Shown here: positions 35,559 through 47,881 of the stretch, one piece after another | How the letters are laid out: every line of letters begins with the position of its first letter | Numbering within the stretch: position 1 is the first letter of the stretch | From: Fagopyrum homotropicum | Lineage: Eukaryota; Streptophyta; Magnoliopsida; Caryophyllales; Polygonaceae | Direction: 5' to 3' | NCBI GenBank assembly: GCA_033239125.1 | Contig: BSWB01000005.1 | Coordinates: forward strand, 137,140,494 to 137,204,493 | Length of the DNA: 64,000 nt | The notes under the pieces: model-generated | Databases searched by the model: none | Told to the model about the DNA's origin: nothing | The model's input: the letters and a program-made list of their open reading frames with translations, nothing else | Translations under genes and position numbers: made by a program

Positions 35559-38343
35559 TGTAACACCCCGAATTCGCGGGACGCGGGGCGCTACGGGTTG
35601 GGACCTCACAATGGGTCCCGACCCTTAGCCTGACAACAATTTCACCGGATCTTTCAACATGGCACAAATAAAGGCAAAACCAAAATTCCTTTTAATACAA
35701 ATGATAAGAAACCCGAAGGAAAACTACAAAAGACTTCAGCCGATAAACAACGCCAAAGACCAAACGCCATACACACGGCATACTAACATAATAAACGAAG
35801 AATAAAACACAACCAGACTCCAACCAAAACCCACTCCTAAAATGTACGGAACCCCGGCTGCCCACTCTTCCGGATCTCTCGGCCGCAATCCTAACCTGCA
35901 AGGCAATCTACAACAATCGGTATAAAACCGTTAGCTAAAATTCGAAGCATTAGAATCAAGGTGAAAGGCACAAACACAAGTAAATCATCATAACACACAA
36001 TGTACACCAAATCACACAAGTCCGGTTTATTATCTTTTTATTATTAAGTCGTATCCCGTTCTAATTCAACTTCTTTTGTGACACGAGAATCTCCCGAAAC
36101 TCGCCTCGGTCCCCACTTACCGCATGGAACGGTACGGATGCCTCCGACCGTCTAACCACACGGGCTAGTCGCCAAGAACCTCCTAGCTCTACGTAAGAGC
36201 TAGGCAGTGATGTCACCGCCCGTTATCATACACTTGGGCCAAATAATATAAAGGTCGGTAGTCCTATTTCCGGTTTAGTTGTTATAAATAATAAAGAATA
36301 AACACACACCACCAAACACACATCAACGCTAATACAAGGAATACGAGCTAAGTAAGTCCGGAGACTTACCTCGTCCCAAAGATAATCCCGCTATATCCCG
36401 CTCTCAGCTTCCCGTGGGAAGACACTCAACGCCTGTCAAAAGGCACACGATCAACATCTCTCTCACATGCTAGAAGTACTAAGACTTCTAGTCCCAATGA
36501 TCTCGCAAGATCATAAACCATAACCATGATAGGGTAACAACCTCCTAATCCTCACGATCTCACAAGGTCATAAGCATCACAACACATGCTAGGATACTAT
36601 CGTCCTAGTCACCATAATCTCAACAAACATATAACCATAATCTCAATCCTCATAAGCTCACAAGATCAACCAAACACTCAACACCTTACAATCCTCACAA
36701 GATAATAACACCTCAAGCTTTATAACGATCATAAATCCTCAAAACTCACCTAAGGTTCATGGCCACTACTTGACATTAACTCTAAGTTATGTTAGATTCA
36801 TCCTAGCATGATACTAAAACTTAACATAACTTAATCGAGGGGAAAGAATACTCACACGACGTCAAAAGACGGAAGTCGTTCAACGGATGTCAACTTGGAC
36901 TCGTTAGGCCTTTATCGGGGCGCTTCCAAACCTAGCACCAAACTAAACAAATTTAGCTTATAAGCTAAATTTGAACGGAATAAAGAACATATATAATCGA
37001 AGGAAACCCCACTTTTAAAACCCAAATTTAAAGCCCATAAATACATTTTTCGAAAATAAACCTTGGGCCATAATATGTAATTAAATTCCTGCATGGGCAT
37101 AAATATCAAATTCTAGAAACTGTGGGTCCAAAACTGAGATTATATAGAATATGGGTCCATTTTGTAATTATACCAAATATAAGGGGTCCCCGAAATAATT
37201 AAAGAATAAGGGTTTCCGGAACCCATTTCCTGCTGGCTGGGGCAAGAGAAGCAGGGCTGGCAGCCCGGTGAGCTCCGGCAGATGGCGAGGGAACAGAAGC
37301 AGGCGGCGGCTAGGCGGAGCAGGGGACGAGGCGGAAACCGGCGAGCTCTCCGGTAGGCCTGGATGCCCGACGAGAAGGGGAGGCAGGGCAGGGTGATGGG
37401 TCCAGCGGAGCTGGCTTCATTCCGTGGCTCTCCAGCTTCGACAACTTTCCGGTGGCGGCGATGGCCAGTGGAAAAGGAAGAGGAAGGAGGGGATGGCCGG
37501 CGCAGGGCTCTCCATTCTCTACGGTGGTGATCTCTAGTCGACCAGAGAAGACAGGGGGAAGGAACAGGGGAAGGGGACGAGGCAGCCGGAGGCTTCGACT
37601 GCTCGAGGTGGCGACAAGAAGAGCTTCCCTTCGATCCGGCGGTTCCCTGGTGGTGAAGCTCCCTCTCCGGCAGGAAAAAGCGCAGCACTCTTCTGCGTCT
37701 TCATTTGGTTTCAGCGAAAGGAGGGGCTGGAGGGGAAGCTGGGAAGCGAGGTCAAAGGCTGGGCTGTTGTCGATGAATTGCAAATGAGGGAGGAGAGGTG
37801 TGAGGTGGGTGAGCAGCTTGCGTGAATTCTCCAAAGAAGCAGAAGTCCAAGGGGTCGGTTACTGTAGAAGCCAATCATCACGCTGGAAAGGAGAGGGAAA
37901 AGAAAGAGAAGAGAAGAAGAAAAGAAAAAGAGAAATAAAGTAAAATTAAATAAATAAAAAGGAGATAGAGTAAAATATAAACTCGATCAAAAGTCAGAAC
38001 GGGATTATCGGATCGGAGAATTTTATCCGAACTTTCCTCGTATTATAAAATATGGAAGAAAAAAATAAAAAATAAAAAATAAAAAATATGTGGATCGAAT
38101 ATATATAAATTAACTCGCATAATATACTTTGAAATACAAAAATCCATTCTCGCAATTTATTTTCCGAGATTATATGATAGTTTAAACATGGATAATAAAA
38201 TATATCGGTGTATGTATACATATATATTCATAGAATTTACTTTACGACGTAAAATACTCGTAAAGATATATAAGTTATTAAAATATCGATAAAAGTAGGA
38301 GAAATAAATATCGAATACGCGCCTAATAAAATGGGGCGTTACA
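35559..38343 (-). repeat. Left LTR (3' LTR of the element), 2785 bp
   Basis: On the minus strand it starts TGTAACGCCCC and ends GGGGTGTTACA, giving the canonical TG...CA and a short terminal inverted repeat. A GC-rich block (about 37200-37830) lies inside an otherwise AT-rich LTR. Compared with the right copy it has a 9-bp extra segment near 36090, lacks 4 bp near 36353, and carries a 1-bp deletion in a G run near 37556. Confidence 0.95.
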
Positions 38344-38359
38344 TCAGATCCCCCTAAAA
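38344..38359 (-). promoter_or_regulatory. Polypurine tract
   Basis: On the minus strand TTTTAGGGGGATCTGA directly precedes the LTR start TGTAACGCC. This is the expected place for the plus-strand primer. Confidence 0.85.
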
Positions 38360-38580
38360 CAAGTTTTGTCCCGAAACTTGCTGTGCGTCGAACTTCTCGG
38401 TCCCTAAGGCCGAGGTATGAACTCTCAAACTAATAAGGTTTTAACCTTCTAATCAATATACACAATCTACTCAAACTACCACCGCAAGATATATCAGGTC
38501 ATATAACACGTTCCCGCACGGGGCACAAATAACATATAACATCACACATATACACAACTCAACTAAGAAAAGAACTAGGT

Positions 38581-38976
38581 CTAACCCGTCGATTCTATCG
38601 ATGCCACTAGATCCGCGTAAAACTCAACTAAAGATACTGTTCTTCGTCCTCCAATTAGCCTCATCGGTTCCTCGTCTACCACTAGAGTCTCGTGACTAAT
38701 AATATGTCTCGAGTAATGTATGTACTCTCTCGATTGATACACATGAAACACCGGGTGAACCCTCTCTACTCTTGGCGGCAACACCAACTTATAAGACACT
38801 TCTCCAACTCGCGCTAAGATCTCAAAATGGTCAATATATCGGAACTCACTTCCTTCTCGGTTTCGATGCAGCATCTCCATTATTTTTCCTTTAATTTCTC
38901 TATCAAAGAAGATCGAACTTTCAATTTTACATTGTTGGATTTGGTTCAACCAAACTTTAATGTTACGTTTCTTCAA
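38581..38976 (-). pseudogene. Integrase C-terminal remnant of the Gypsy element
   Basis: Encodes FEILARVGEVSYKLVLPP and VHPVFHVYQSREYIHYSRHI, the GPF/Y-type module following the integrase core in chromovirus-like Gypsy elements. The usual YIGPF is altered to YIDHF. The catalytic DDE core was not found upstream in any frame, so the integrase cannot work. Confidence 0.85.
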
Positions 38977-39235
38977 TTCTTGATGTAAGTCCTCAACAAT
39001 GAAGGAAATACTTTACTTCACACCGCTTCTACTAATGAGAAACGCATGTTATTACTTTAACATCGTTCCTCAATGCTCAATCAAGACCATGTCTTGAAGG
39101 ATCACTTGTACTATTCAAACTAATCATATCTCAAGGCAATTTCAAAACAGTTGCACCAATGAATCTCCTCTTAACTCTCAACAACTCCATTATCAAATTT
39201 CGTCCCACTCAAACTTATTTGTCTTCTGAAGTAGG

Positions 39236-39511
39236 TTAGTCATAGATGGGGTTACTTTGGAGAATCTCTCCACAAATCCGGTAATGACCAACACATCTAA
39301 AAAAAAAACGTGTAGCTTCTTTCACACCCTTCGGGGTTGCAATCCCGAGACAACTTATCATACAACTTTTCTTTTCTTCAAGATTAGACCAAAAATATCT
39401 TATCCAGGGCATCAATAAGCCCATAGGGAAAAATTCAACTCGTAGTGACTCTGGTTGGTCCAAAATGCCGTATTTGCAATATCTGAGTCTCAAATTCTCA
39501 AACGGTGACAA
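39236..39511 (-). pseudogene. Degenerate pol segment, unassigned
   Basis: An open frame of 91 codons between the RT and integrase remnants. It lies where RNase H or the integrase core would be, but no catalytic motif is visible. Kept as pol-derived only by position. Confidence 0.35.
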
Positions 39512-39708
39512 TCAAATCTTAATTTAATCTTAGAAGAGACTACCGACCCTTGCAGTTGAACGAGTAGATCTCCCATTCATTGTAAGGAATACTTGTCCTT
39601 CGTTTTCATCTTGCCCAACTTATAGTGATCGATGTACAAACGAAGATAATTGTCTCTCTCTCTCTCTTCGCAAACGGGTGTCCTCTATAACAACTTCAAA
39701 TCAATAAT

Positions 39709-39951
39709 TTAAGATAACTTTCGGAGTTCTCCATAGTATTTCACTAATTCTAATGTACTCTTATCAATAAGTTCTTGCAATTGCTTCTTCACTTGCTTCC
39801 ACAACTCATGTCTCTTCACAAGTGTCATACCATACGGCGCCTTAGATATCGGAATTGAGTCAAGCTTAATCCACATTCTAACGTATTGGAATCCGTGATA
39901 TCTCGGTTTTTGTCTTTCCTTATTTTGTCTCATAACATAAGACCGACACAA
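39709..39951 (-). pseudogene. Reverse-transcriptase N-terminal remnant
   Basis: Contains SIPISKAPYGMT and VKKQLQELIDKSTLEL followed by YGELRKL. These correspond to the conserved start of Gypsy RT (xPISKAPYRMAP, LKxQLQELLDKGFI, YRELNK). The palm with the YxDD site is missing or unrecognisable. Confidence 0.85.
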
Positions 39952-42600
39952 CCTTTTCTTAACACTTGACAGGTAGTCATGGTATTAATGATCTCCCCCA
40001 ATCCATTGGGGGTTGACGTCTTTCAAACACGTGTATTGCTCCATCTTTAGCTACAATGTTGACCATCATCTTTCAAACATTCATCTTTTCGTGAATTGGA
40101 AAGATTTGCTTGCGTCTTCTACCTCTTGTGTTCTTATATAAGTATCCTTTTAACTTAATCTCATCTTCCCTCTTAAATAGCATGATTGTAAAAATCTTCT
40201 AAGGTTTCTCATTTATGTGCAACCATAGGGGTCCATACTGCAGGACTAAACCGTGCTTCAAAACAATTGACCTTATCTTCTTTGCTTTCCTTGACATTCT
40301 AGCATATGAGAGGAGTCCTTCGTATCCTACATAAGCTCTCACCATAGACATCCTTTCTTCAAGTCGATGTAGAAATTATACTTCACTTTCCTTATGTAAA
40401 GTCAACCCGACGGTAGAGGTTCTAATCTCAATCTTCCATATACTTTTTGTACATCTCTTGTCGACATCAAACTTCGATCTTCTTTTACTCGTGTTGGTCA
40501 TCTTATGCATCTCTCGGTATTCCATGAACAACTTCACAACTGTACCGGTATGCCTTGTGAAGAACGCTAAGCTAATATCCCCCTACCAACATCACTCAAG
40601 TATCCAAATCATAACTCCATCCAACACTAACATCATAACTCTAAGCTTGCAACGTTGCCCTAATCTAGGTCCTCCCTTTCGCGCCACAACCACCATGACT
40701 CTTCCGTGTGAGTCTAAAACATCTGACTCTGCCTTTATTTGCGAAAACATACCATTCATTTTATTAGAACAAACATACTATGCATCCCCTTTACGCACAA
40801 CAACAATAAAAGCCTCACTTTCCTCTTGTTTCTTCTAGTTCTCTTCACCTTAATCAAACTTTAAAAGTTTTGATCCATGTCATTCCCCCATATGCCAATC
40901 CTATGACCTAAGAAGGTCGCATAGGTTTGTTACAATCCCTCCCTAGGAGGTCTGTTATAGTTACTTGCTTTGACCTCAATCCATGCTACTTGCTTAAAAC
41001 ACTTGCACTTTTGTTGATACAACTCCTTATTGTTGACACTTAACCACCGGCTAGGAATGTTCCAAGTTCTTGTTATTGTTCCTTTATGATCCCACAACTT
41101 GGTTACTCTTCCCTTCCACACTCATTCATAAACCACCCGCACATGTGCGTTCTTGGCTGTCACCAATTAGCTTATAACTGACCCTCTCCAACGTCAATGA
41201 CTTACCATTCTTCTATACTTCCATGTTACCAGTCTCATGGAAGTTACCCTCCTCGAGATACTCTACCTTAAACTCCATTAGTTCCTTCTTCAATCCATGC
41301 TTCCTCTTCTTCATAAGGTAACTATATCTTCTTTGCCTTATTGTTTCATATAACTCCCTTTCATAGACTTAACAATTCTTTCTTGATGTCTTTCAAGAGC
41401 ACCTTCCCAAATATTATAGCCCTAGCTAGCATCCACTCGCGTTCCTCTTGGTTGGTACCTTATGTCTCTCGATCAAAGCTCTTTGTTTCGTCTTTCATAT
41501 TCTTAGGGTCATCATTTATACACACTTCCTCCTTCTTGGAGTTTCTTAGTCTTATCATCATAATGGAAATTGGTCAACTCCACGTGAATCCCCACCATGC
41601 CCTTCTTCTCATAACTCTAGTAATGTTGTAACTTTACTTTTTGGTACCTCATAAGTTTAACTTACGGTATCTTAAATCTTTAGCAAATGGTTCGATCACT
41701 CTTCTCGTCTTGACTCAAATGCTTAGGAGCGTCTAAAGAAAACTTCACATCTTAATGGAATGTCACCTTTAACCTTGTTAGAATGTATGTCTCTCCTTCT
41801 AGATTCGTATCTTTAGTTGTCTACGCATCTTCTAGAAGAACTTAAATTCGTTATCTACATTGGTCTTGTTGTCTTTAAATCATAGTTCCTTTGGAACCAC
41901 TTCCGCACATTAATGTTACTCCTTTTTCTTGTATGTTCTTCATCTCGATTTCTCTTAAGTTGCCGCGAATTTTCCTTCCACTTGTTCGTCCTTTGGTTAT
42001 GTCATCTCTACTCCTCCTCTTCGACATCCTCTTAAAGGAGTACAAGAACTCCAAGGTGTTCGCTTGAACGTAGCTCTCAACTCGATACTTGAGCATATTC
42101 GTCCTTGTATGTACACTATCTTATGTAAAACGTCGTCGTCCAAGGGAGATGATATCGTAATAACATCTCAACTAAAAGGTCCTGTATCTCCATATGCTAC
42201 TATACATAATAGGAATACGTATCCATAACTATATAAGCCCTAAGTCCATATTACTACTAATATCACGCATTCGGCATTCCATTACAACAATACAAGGTCC
42301 AAAACATATAATCGTTCACATATACAACTATACACATAAATCATGTCCATCATGCAAAAACAATCCACATACAATAATAGTCCAAAAATATCCTAAGTCC
42401 ACGATACATATCTACATATATACATATATACTAAAAATCTAATAAACTATGCTACCGAGATCCGCGGAAGGAGTGGTGGTCCGTACATTCTACCCCGACT
42501 CATGCATGTGATTTTGAAAACGAAAACTCAGAACCCGCGGGGTTCTGTTTATTCCTTATTCGGCCTTTAGAAGATTGTGAGTGCCATTGTTGTCAACCTA
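39952..42600 (-). other. Decayed 5' part of the retrotransposon interior
   Basis: By position this should hold gag and protease. No zinc knuckle (CCHC) or DTG protease motif was found; small frames such as 41875-42096 are basic but not assignable. The DNA is stop-rich on the coding strand. Confidence 0.55.
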
Positions 42601-42602
42601 GG

Positions 42603-42614
42603 GCTCTGATACCA
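42603..42614 (-). promoter_or_regulatory. Primer-binding site for initiator tRNA-Met
   Basis: On the minus strand the 5' LTR end is followed by AAAG and then TGGTATCAGAGCC, the standard complement of the 3' end of plant initiator tRNA-Met. This fixes the element's orientation. Confidence 0.95.
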
Positions 42615-42618
42615 CTTT

Positions 42619-45392
42619 TGTAACACCCCGAATCCGCGGGACTCGGGGCGCTACGGGTTGGGACCTCACGATGGGTCCCGACCCTTAGCCTGACAACAAT
42701 TTCACCGGATCTTTCAACATGGCACAAATAAAGGCAAAACCGAAATTCCTTTTAATGCAAATGATAAGAAACCCGAAGGAAAACTACAAAAGACTTCAGC
42801 CGATAAACAACGCCAAAGACCAAACGCCATACACGCGGCATACTAACATAATAAACGAAGAATAAAACACAACCCGACTCCAACCAAAACCCACTCCTAA
42901 AATGTACGGAACCCCGGCTGCCCACTCTTCAGGATCTCTCGGCCGCAATCCTAACCAGCAAGGCAATCTACAACAATCGGTATAAAACCGTTAGCTAAAA
43001 TTCGAAGCATTAGAATCAAGGTGAAAGGCACAAACACAAGTAAATCATCATAACACACAATGTACACCAAATCACACAAGTCCGGTTTATAATCTTTTTA
43101 TTATTAAGTCGTATCCCGTTCTAATTCAACTTCTTTTGTGACACGAGAAACTCGCCTCGGTCCCCACTTACCGCATGGAACGGTACGGATGCCTCCGACC
43201 GTCTAACCACACGGGCTAGTCGCCAAGAACCTCCTAGCTCTACGCAAGAGCTAGGCAGTGATGTCACCGCCCGTTATCATACACTTGGGCCAAATAATAT
43301 AAAGGTCGGTAGTCCTATTTCCGGTTTAGTTGTTATAAATAATAAAGAATAAACACACACCACCAAACACACATCAACGCTAATACAAGGAATACGAGCT
43401 AAGTAATTAAGTCCGGAGACTTACCTCGTCCCAAAGATAATCCCGCTATATCCCGCTCTCAGCTTCCCGTGGGAAGACACTCAACGCCTGTCAAAAGGTA
43501 CACGATCAACATCTCTCTCACATGCTAGAAGTCCTAAGACTTCTAATCCCAATGATCTCGCAAGATCATAAACCATAACCATGATAGGGTAACAACCTCC
43601 TAATCCTCACGATCTCACAAGGTCATAAGCATCACAACACATGCTAGGATACTATCGTCCTAGTCACCATAATCTCAACAAACATATAACCATAATCTCA
43701 ATCCTCATAAGCTCACAAGATCAACCAAACACTCAACACCTTACAATCCTCACAAGATAATAACACCTCAAGCTTTATAACGATCATAAATCCTCAAAAC
43801 TCACCTAAGGTTCATGGCCACTACTTGACATTAACTCTAAGTTATGTTAGATTCATCCTAGCATGATACTAAAACTTAACATAACTTAATCGAGGGGAAA
43901 GAATACTCACACGACGTCAAAAGACGGAAGTCGTTCAACGGATGTCGACTTGGACTCGTTAGGCCTTTATCGGGGCGCTTCCAAACCTAGCACCAAACTA
44001 AACAAATTTAGCTTATAAGCTAAATTTGAACGGAATAAAGAACATATATAATCGAAGGAAACCCCACTTTTAAAACCCAAATTTAAAGCCCATAAATACA
44101 TTTTTCGAAAATAAACCTTGGGCCATAATATGTAATTAAATTCCTGCATGGGCATAAATATCAAATTCCAGAAATTATGGGTCCAAAACTGAGATTATAT
44201 AGAATATGGGTCCATTTTGTAATTATACCAAATATAAGGGTTCCCCGAAATAATTAAAGAATAAGGGTTTCCGGAACCCATTTCCTGCTGGTTGGGGCAA
44301 GAGAAGCAGGGCTGGCAGCCCGGTGAGCTCCGGCAGATGGCGAGGGAACAGAAGCAGGCGGCGGCTAGGCGGAGCAGGGGACGAGGCGGAAACCGGCGAG
44401 CTCTTCGGTAGGCCTGGATGCCCGACGAGAAGGGGAGGCAGGGCAGGGTGATGGGTCCAGCGGAGCTGGCTTCATTCCGTGGCTCTCCAGCTTCGACAGC
44501 TTTCCGGTGGCGGCGATGGCCAGTGGAAAAGGAAGAGGAAGGAGGGGATGGTCGGCGCAGGGCTCTCCATTCTCTACGGTGGTGATCTCTAGTCGACCAG
44601 AGAAGACAGGGGGGAACGAACAGGGGAAGGGGACGAGGCAGCCGGAGGCTTCGACTGCTCGAGGTGGCGACAAGAAGAGCTTCCCTTCGATCCGGCGGTT
44701 CCCTGGTGGTGAAGCTCCCTCTCCGGCAGGAAAAAGCGCAGCACTCTTCTGCGTCTTCATTTGGTTTCAGCGAAAGGAGGGGCTGGAGGGGAAGCTGGGA
44801 AGCGAGGTCAAAGGCTGGGTTGTTGTCGATGAATTGCAGATGAGGGAGGAGAGGTGTGAGGTGGGTGAGCAGCTTGCGTGAATTCTCCAAAGAAGCAGAA
44901 GTCCAAGGGGTCGGTTACTGTAGAAGCCAATCATTACGCTGGAAAGGAGAGGGAAAAGAAAGAGAAGAGAAGAAGAAAAGAAAAAGAGAAATAAAGTAAA
45001 ATTAAATAAATAAAAAGGAGATAGAGTAAAATATAAACTCGATCAAAAGTCAGAACGGGATTATCGGATCGGAGAATTTTATCCGAACTTTCCTCGTATT
45101 ATAAAATATGGAAGAAAAAAATAAAAAATAAAAAATATGTGGATCGAATATATATAAATTAACTCGCATAATATACTTTGAAATACAAAAATCCATTCTC
45201 GCAATTTATTTTCCGAGATTATATGATAGTTTAAACATGGATAATAAAATATATCGGTGTATGTATACATATATATTCATAGAATTTACTTTACGATGTA
45301 AAATACTCGTAAAGATATATAAGTTATTAAAATATCGATAAAAGTAGGAGAAATAAATATCGAATACGCGCCTAATAAAATGGGGCGTTACA
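42619..45392 (-). repeat. Right LTR (5' LTR of the element), 2774 bp
   Basis: Same termini as the left LTR. It contains the longer version of the GC-rich open frame (44195-44890). A TATATATTC-rich stretch on the minus strand near 45265 could supply the U3 promoter. Confidence 0.95.
44195..44890 (-). other. 231-codon GC-rich open frame inside the LTR
   Basis: Starts MENSRKLLTHLTPLL, then runs through a Ser/Pro/Arg-rich sequence without any recognised domain. It begins about 500 bp into the LTR, where U3/R is expected. The left LTR copy has a G-run frameshift that splits it into two overlapping frames. High GC makes long frames likely by chance, and alternative frames on both strands are also open. 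A protein is not supported; a structured RNA leader or captured GC-rich exon is possible. Confidence 0.3.
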
Positions 45393-45397
45393 TATGA
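45393..45397. repeat. Target-site duplication TATGA (right)
   Basis: Matches 35554-35558 exactly. Confidence 0.92.
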
Positions 45398-47769
45398 GAA
45401 TTCAAGTCAAGGTGAAGATTTGTTGACATGCCTTGAATTGAGTTTGTCATCTATATGGACCTTTGTTGCTTGAATCAGTCTTATACTTGACGGCCAAGTA
45501 TAATCTAGGATTTCATTATTTTATATATATTGTAGAGTTCCCTTTGCCTACAAAATAATTTGATTATTATTTGTTTATCTATAATGTGAAACTCCTGATA
45601 AAATCTCTCTAGAAAATGAACATAGTCATTATTAGGTGAACCATAATAAATATGTCAGTTGTCTTTATTTTTTTGTTAAATTTTGTTCTTTCTCATAATT
45701 CCGCACAACATAAATGAAATATTTGAAGCTCTCATTGTGACCACGATGAACGAGAAGGTGATACACTCTGGTACTACTAGTTCAACAAAGGTGTAGGCCA
45801 GAAATATAAATTCCTAGTATTGTGGTGGGTGAGTAAGAAGACAAGGAGCAAGTAAAGATCAAATGAGGGAGAAACAAAGGGGAATTGAAAGAACGGGAGA
45901 AGAGGTTCAAATTTGGTGACTTGAAGCACGTTGATGTTATTACTAAGAATGGGAAATTTGACACTATTAAAAGCTAGCAGGGTTATTATCTTACTGTACT
46001 ATATTTTCAGCTTTTGAGAGCACTAAATGTCTATAATTTATTTTATAATTTTGCCCTTATATATTTAATAATTTTTGTAACTCCTAATATTAATTGATAT
46101 AACTCCTAATAATAATTTCATAATAATGTCTCAATTAAACTTTTGTTTTTATAACTCCTATATTTAATTCTCCTAATATTATTTTTGTAACTCCTATATT
46201 TAATTCTCCTAATATTAATTTCATGATAATGTCTACATTTAAATGTCTATATATTTTGTTTGAAAGAATGAAAGATGCTATTGAATCCAACTTGAGCTAA
46301 TCAAGCTTCCGGTTGAGATTGGGGTGGCACCATCAAAGGAGCATGTTGAAATTTTTGCATTTTTGGTGGCCTCTGAACAAAACAGGATGCCTATCTACCT
46401 TCATAGCTGGGAAGGAGTTTGGAGAACCTCAGCCATGATTTCTAGATGGAGACAGTATGTGGCTCAATTTGAACAACATATATAAGCAGGTATAAATTCC
46501 AAAGCATACTCACCTCAATTTTCAAACGGATTCTTCACTTCCATTGCACACTTATTCAAATGGAAAATTTGTTCCCCACAGTATGTCACTTGGATCAAGT
46601 TTTCACTCATTTGGTCAAACTTAATCAGAGAACCAACGAGACTTGTAATGGATCTATCAATGGCTAGGTTGCACCTTTAGATGAAGTGACACATATGCAC
46701 ATTAATCCTTTGAAGTTCCACCAAAAAATGTTCCAAGTGAGGCACCTAAAATTAAAGAGATATCAAGTGAAAATGTGAATAAATATCTTGAGCCTGGACC
46801 CCTAAAAGTATGAACATCTGACCTTCTTCATATATGTTTGTTTTCCTTGTTCTCACAAGTTTTTGGCATGGTAGGCTGGCAGCGGCCCTTCTATGAACGT
46901 TGGAAAATGGTTGAGGTAGATTTTGTTAACCCACAAAATTTTGAGTGATGGTCGAAAGATTTAAAGGATTGTGTTGAATTGTTAGACATTTTATGCTATA
47001 TTGTTATCAACACACTCCTTGGTTTCTAATTCTAAACTTGAATTTGCTGGTTGAATTCTACAGCCAAGCCTATAGCTTGTGTGAATGAGTTTACAACTCA
47101 GTTGCAGATCCTAGAGTTGCTCCAGTAACCGATCACAACGGTCATGCCTATCAACCAAGCAAAGCCACTCCATAAACCGATCACAACTTCTTCAAAAACA
47201 ACGCCTTCTTCGTCATCAGATTCCTGTTTCAATTCTTTTGTTAGCATTAAATGTCTCATATTAAGACCATATTTTGCTTCACAATAAGTTTATATTTATT
47301 TCATATTATTCAATTAACTCTCCAATTAAACTTTGTTTTTGTAACTCCTAATATTAATTCATATTAATTTCATATATTACTTCATACCACCCAACTAACT
47401 CTCCCAATTAAAATTAAAATTTTGTAACTCCTAAAATTGACTATCCAATTAAATCTTAACATTGATTTCATATTAAACTATTTTATCTACTTGTTTTTAG
47501 CTATAAAAACTTTTGTAGAAAAAGATTGATGAGTTTGTTGTGATTGCAAGAGTTTGGAACATTGACTTTATAAACTATTTAACCATTGTCTCTAATCTTC
47601 TTACCCTATTTTAAACTTTTTGAAGATTAACTTGATGAAAGAACTTATGTAAAATTAGTCATTAGGTGTACAATCACATTGAAGATTAACTCCTTCAAAA
47701 TAAATCAAATAGCTATTAAATGTACAATCACGTAGCTTCCGCGCTCGAAGCGCGAGGCCACGTCACTAG
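45398..47769 (+). mobile_element. Helitron (3' end certain, 5' end not resolved)
   Basis: The right end has the Helitron signature: hairpin CGCGCT-CGA-AGCGCG at 47740-47754, 11 nt, then CTAG at 47766-47769 followed by a host T. Direct repeats of TAACTCCTAATATTAATT occur at 46080-46230 and again at 47345-47440, suggesting one unit from at least about 46000. The 5' end should be TC after a host A; A|TCTATAATG at 45578 is one candidate, but several others exist. No Rep/helicase is encoded, so it is non-autonomous. It encloses an NAD kinase fragment. Confidence 0.72.
46288..46485 (+). pseudogene. NAD kinase 2 (NADK2) fragment
   Basis: Reads LELIKLPVEIGVAPSKEHVE, then PIYLHSWEGVWRTSAMISRW and RQYV before a stop. 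This matches the N-terminal regulatory half of plant chloroplast NAD kinase 2 (KLPVE..., YLHSKEGVWRTSAMVSRW), with K to W in the SKEG motif. The catalytic NAD-kinase domain is absent. A weaker continuation (NETCNGSING, stop, VAPLDEV, HINPLK) around 46635-46715 may be the next part of the same gene. It is non-functional and most likely captured by the Helitron. Confidence 0.8.
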
Positions 47770-47881
47770 TTGAAAATAAAAATTGGACATATAATTTCTA
47801 TGGAGATTTTTGAAATCTACACCAAACAAATTTAGGTGATTTTACAATGTGGTTGAGAAATTGATTACTTACACCCTCTAA

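Larger units (their letters stand above)
35559..45392 (-). mobile_element. Ty3/Gypsy LTR retrotransposon, non-autonomous, 9.8 kb
   Basis: A complete insertion: TATGA duplication, LTR 35559-38343, interior 38344-42618, LTR 42619-45392, TATGA. Orientation is minus: the primer-binding site adjoins the right-hand LTR and the polypurine tract adjoins the left-hand LTR. Integrase C-terminal and reverse-transcriptase N-terminal remains lie in the Gypsy order (RT upstream of IN). The interior (4275 bp) is shorter than a full gag-pol and riddled with stops, while the LTRs differ by only about 28 substitutions and a few indels (my count, about 1%). The element therefore moved recently with an already dead interior, presumably using proteins from a relative in the genome. 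Confidence 0.95.

Noticed and set aside
37140..37834. Two overlapping minus-strand frames in the left LTR as genes
   Set aside because: They are the frameshifted version of the right-LTR frame, lie wholly inside an LTR, and have no recognised domain.
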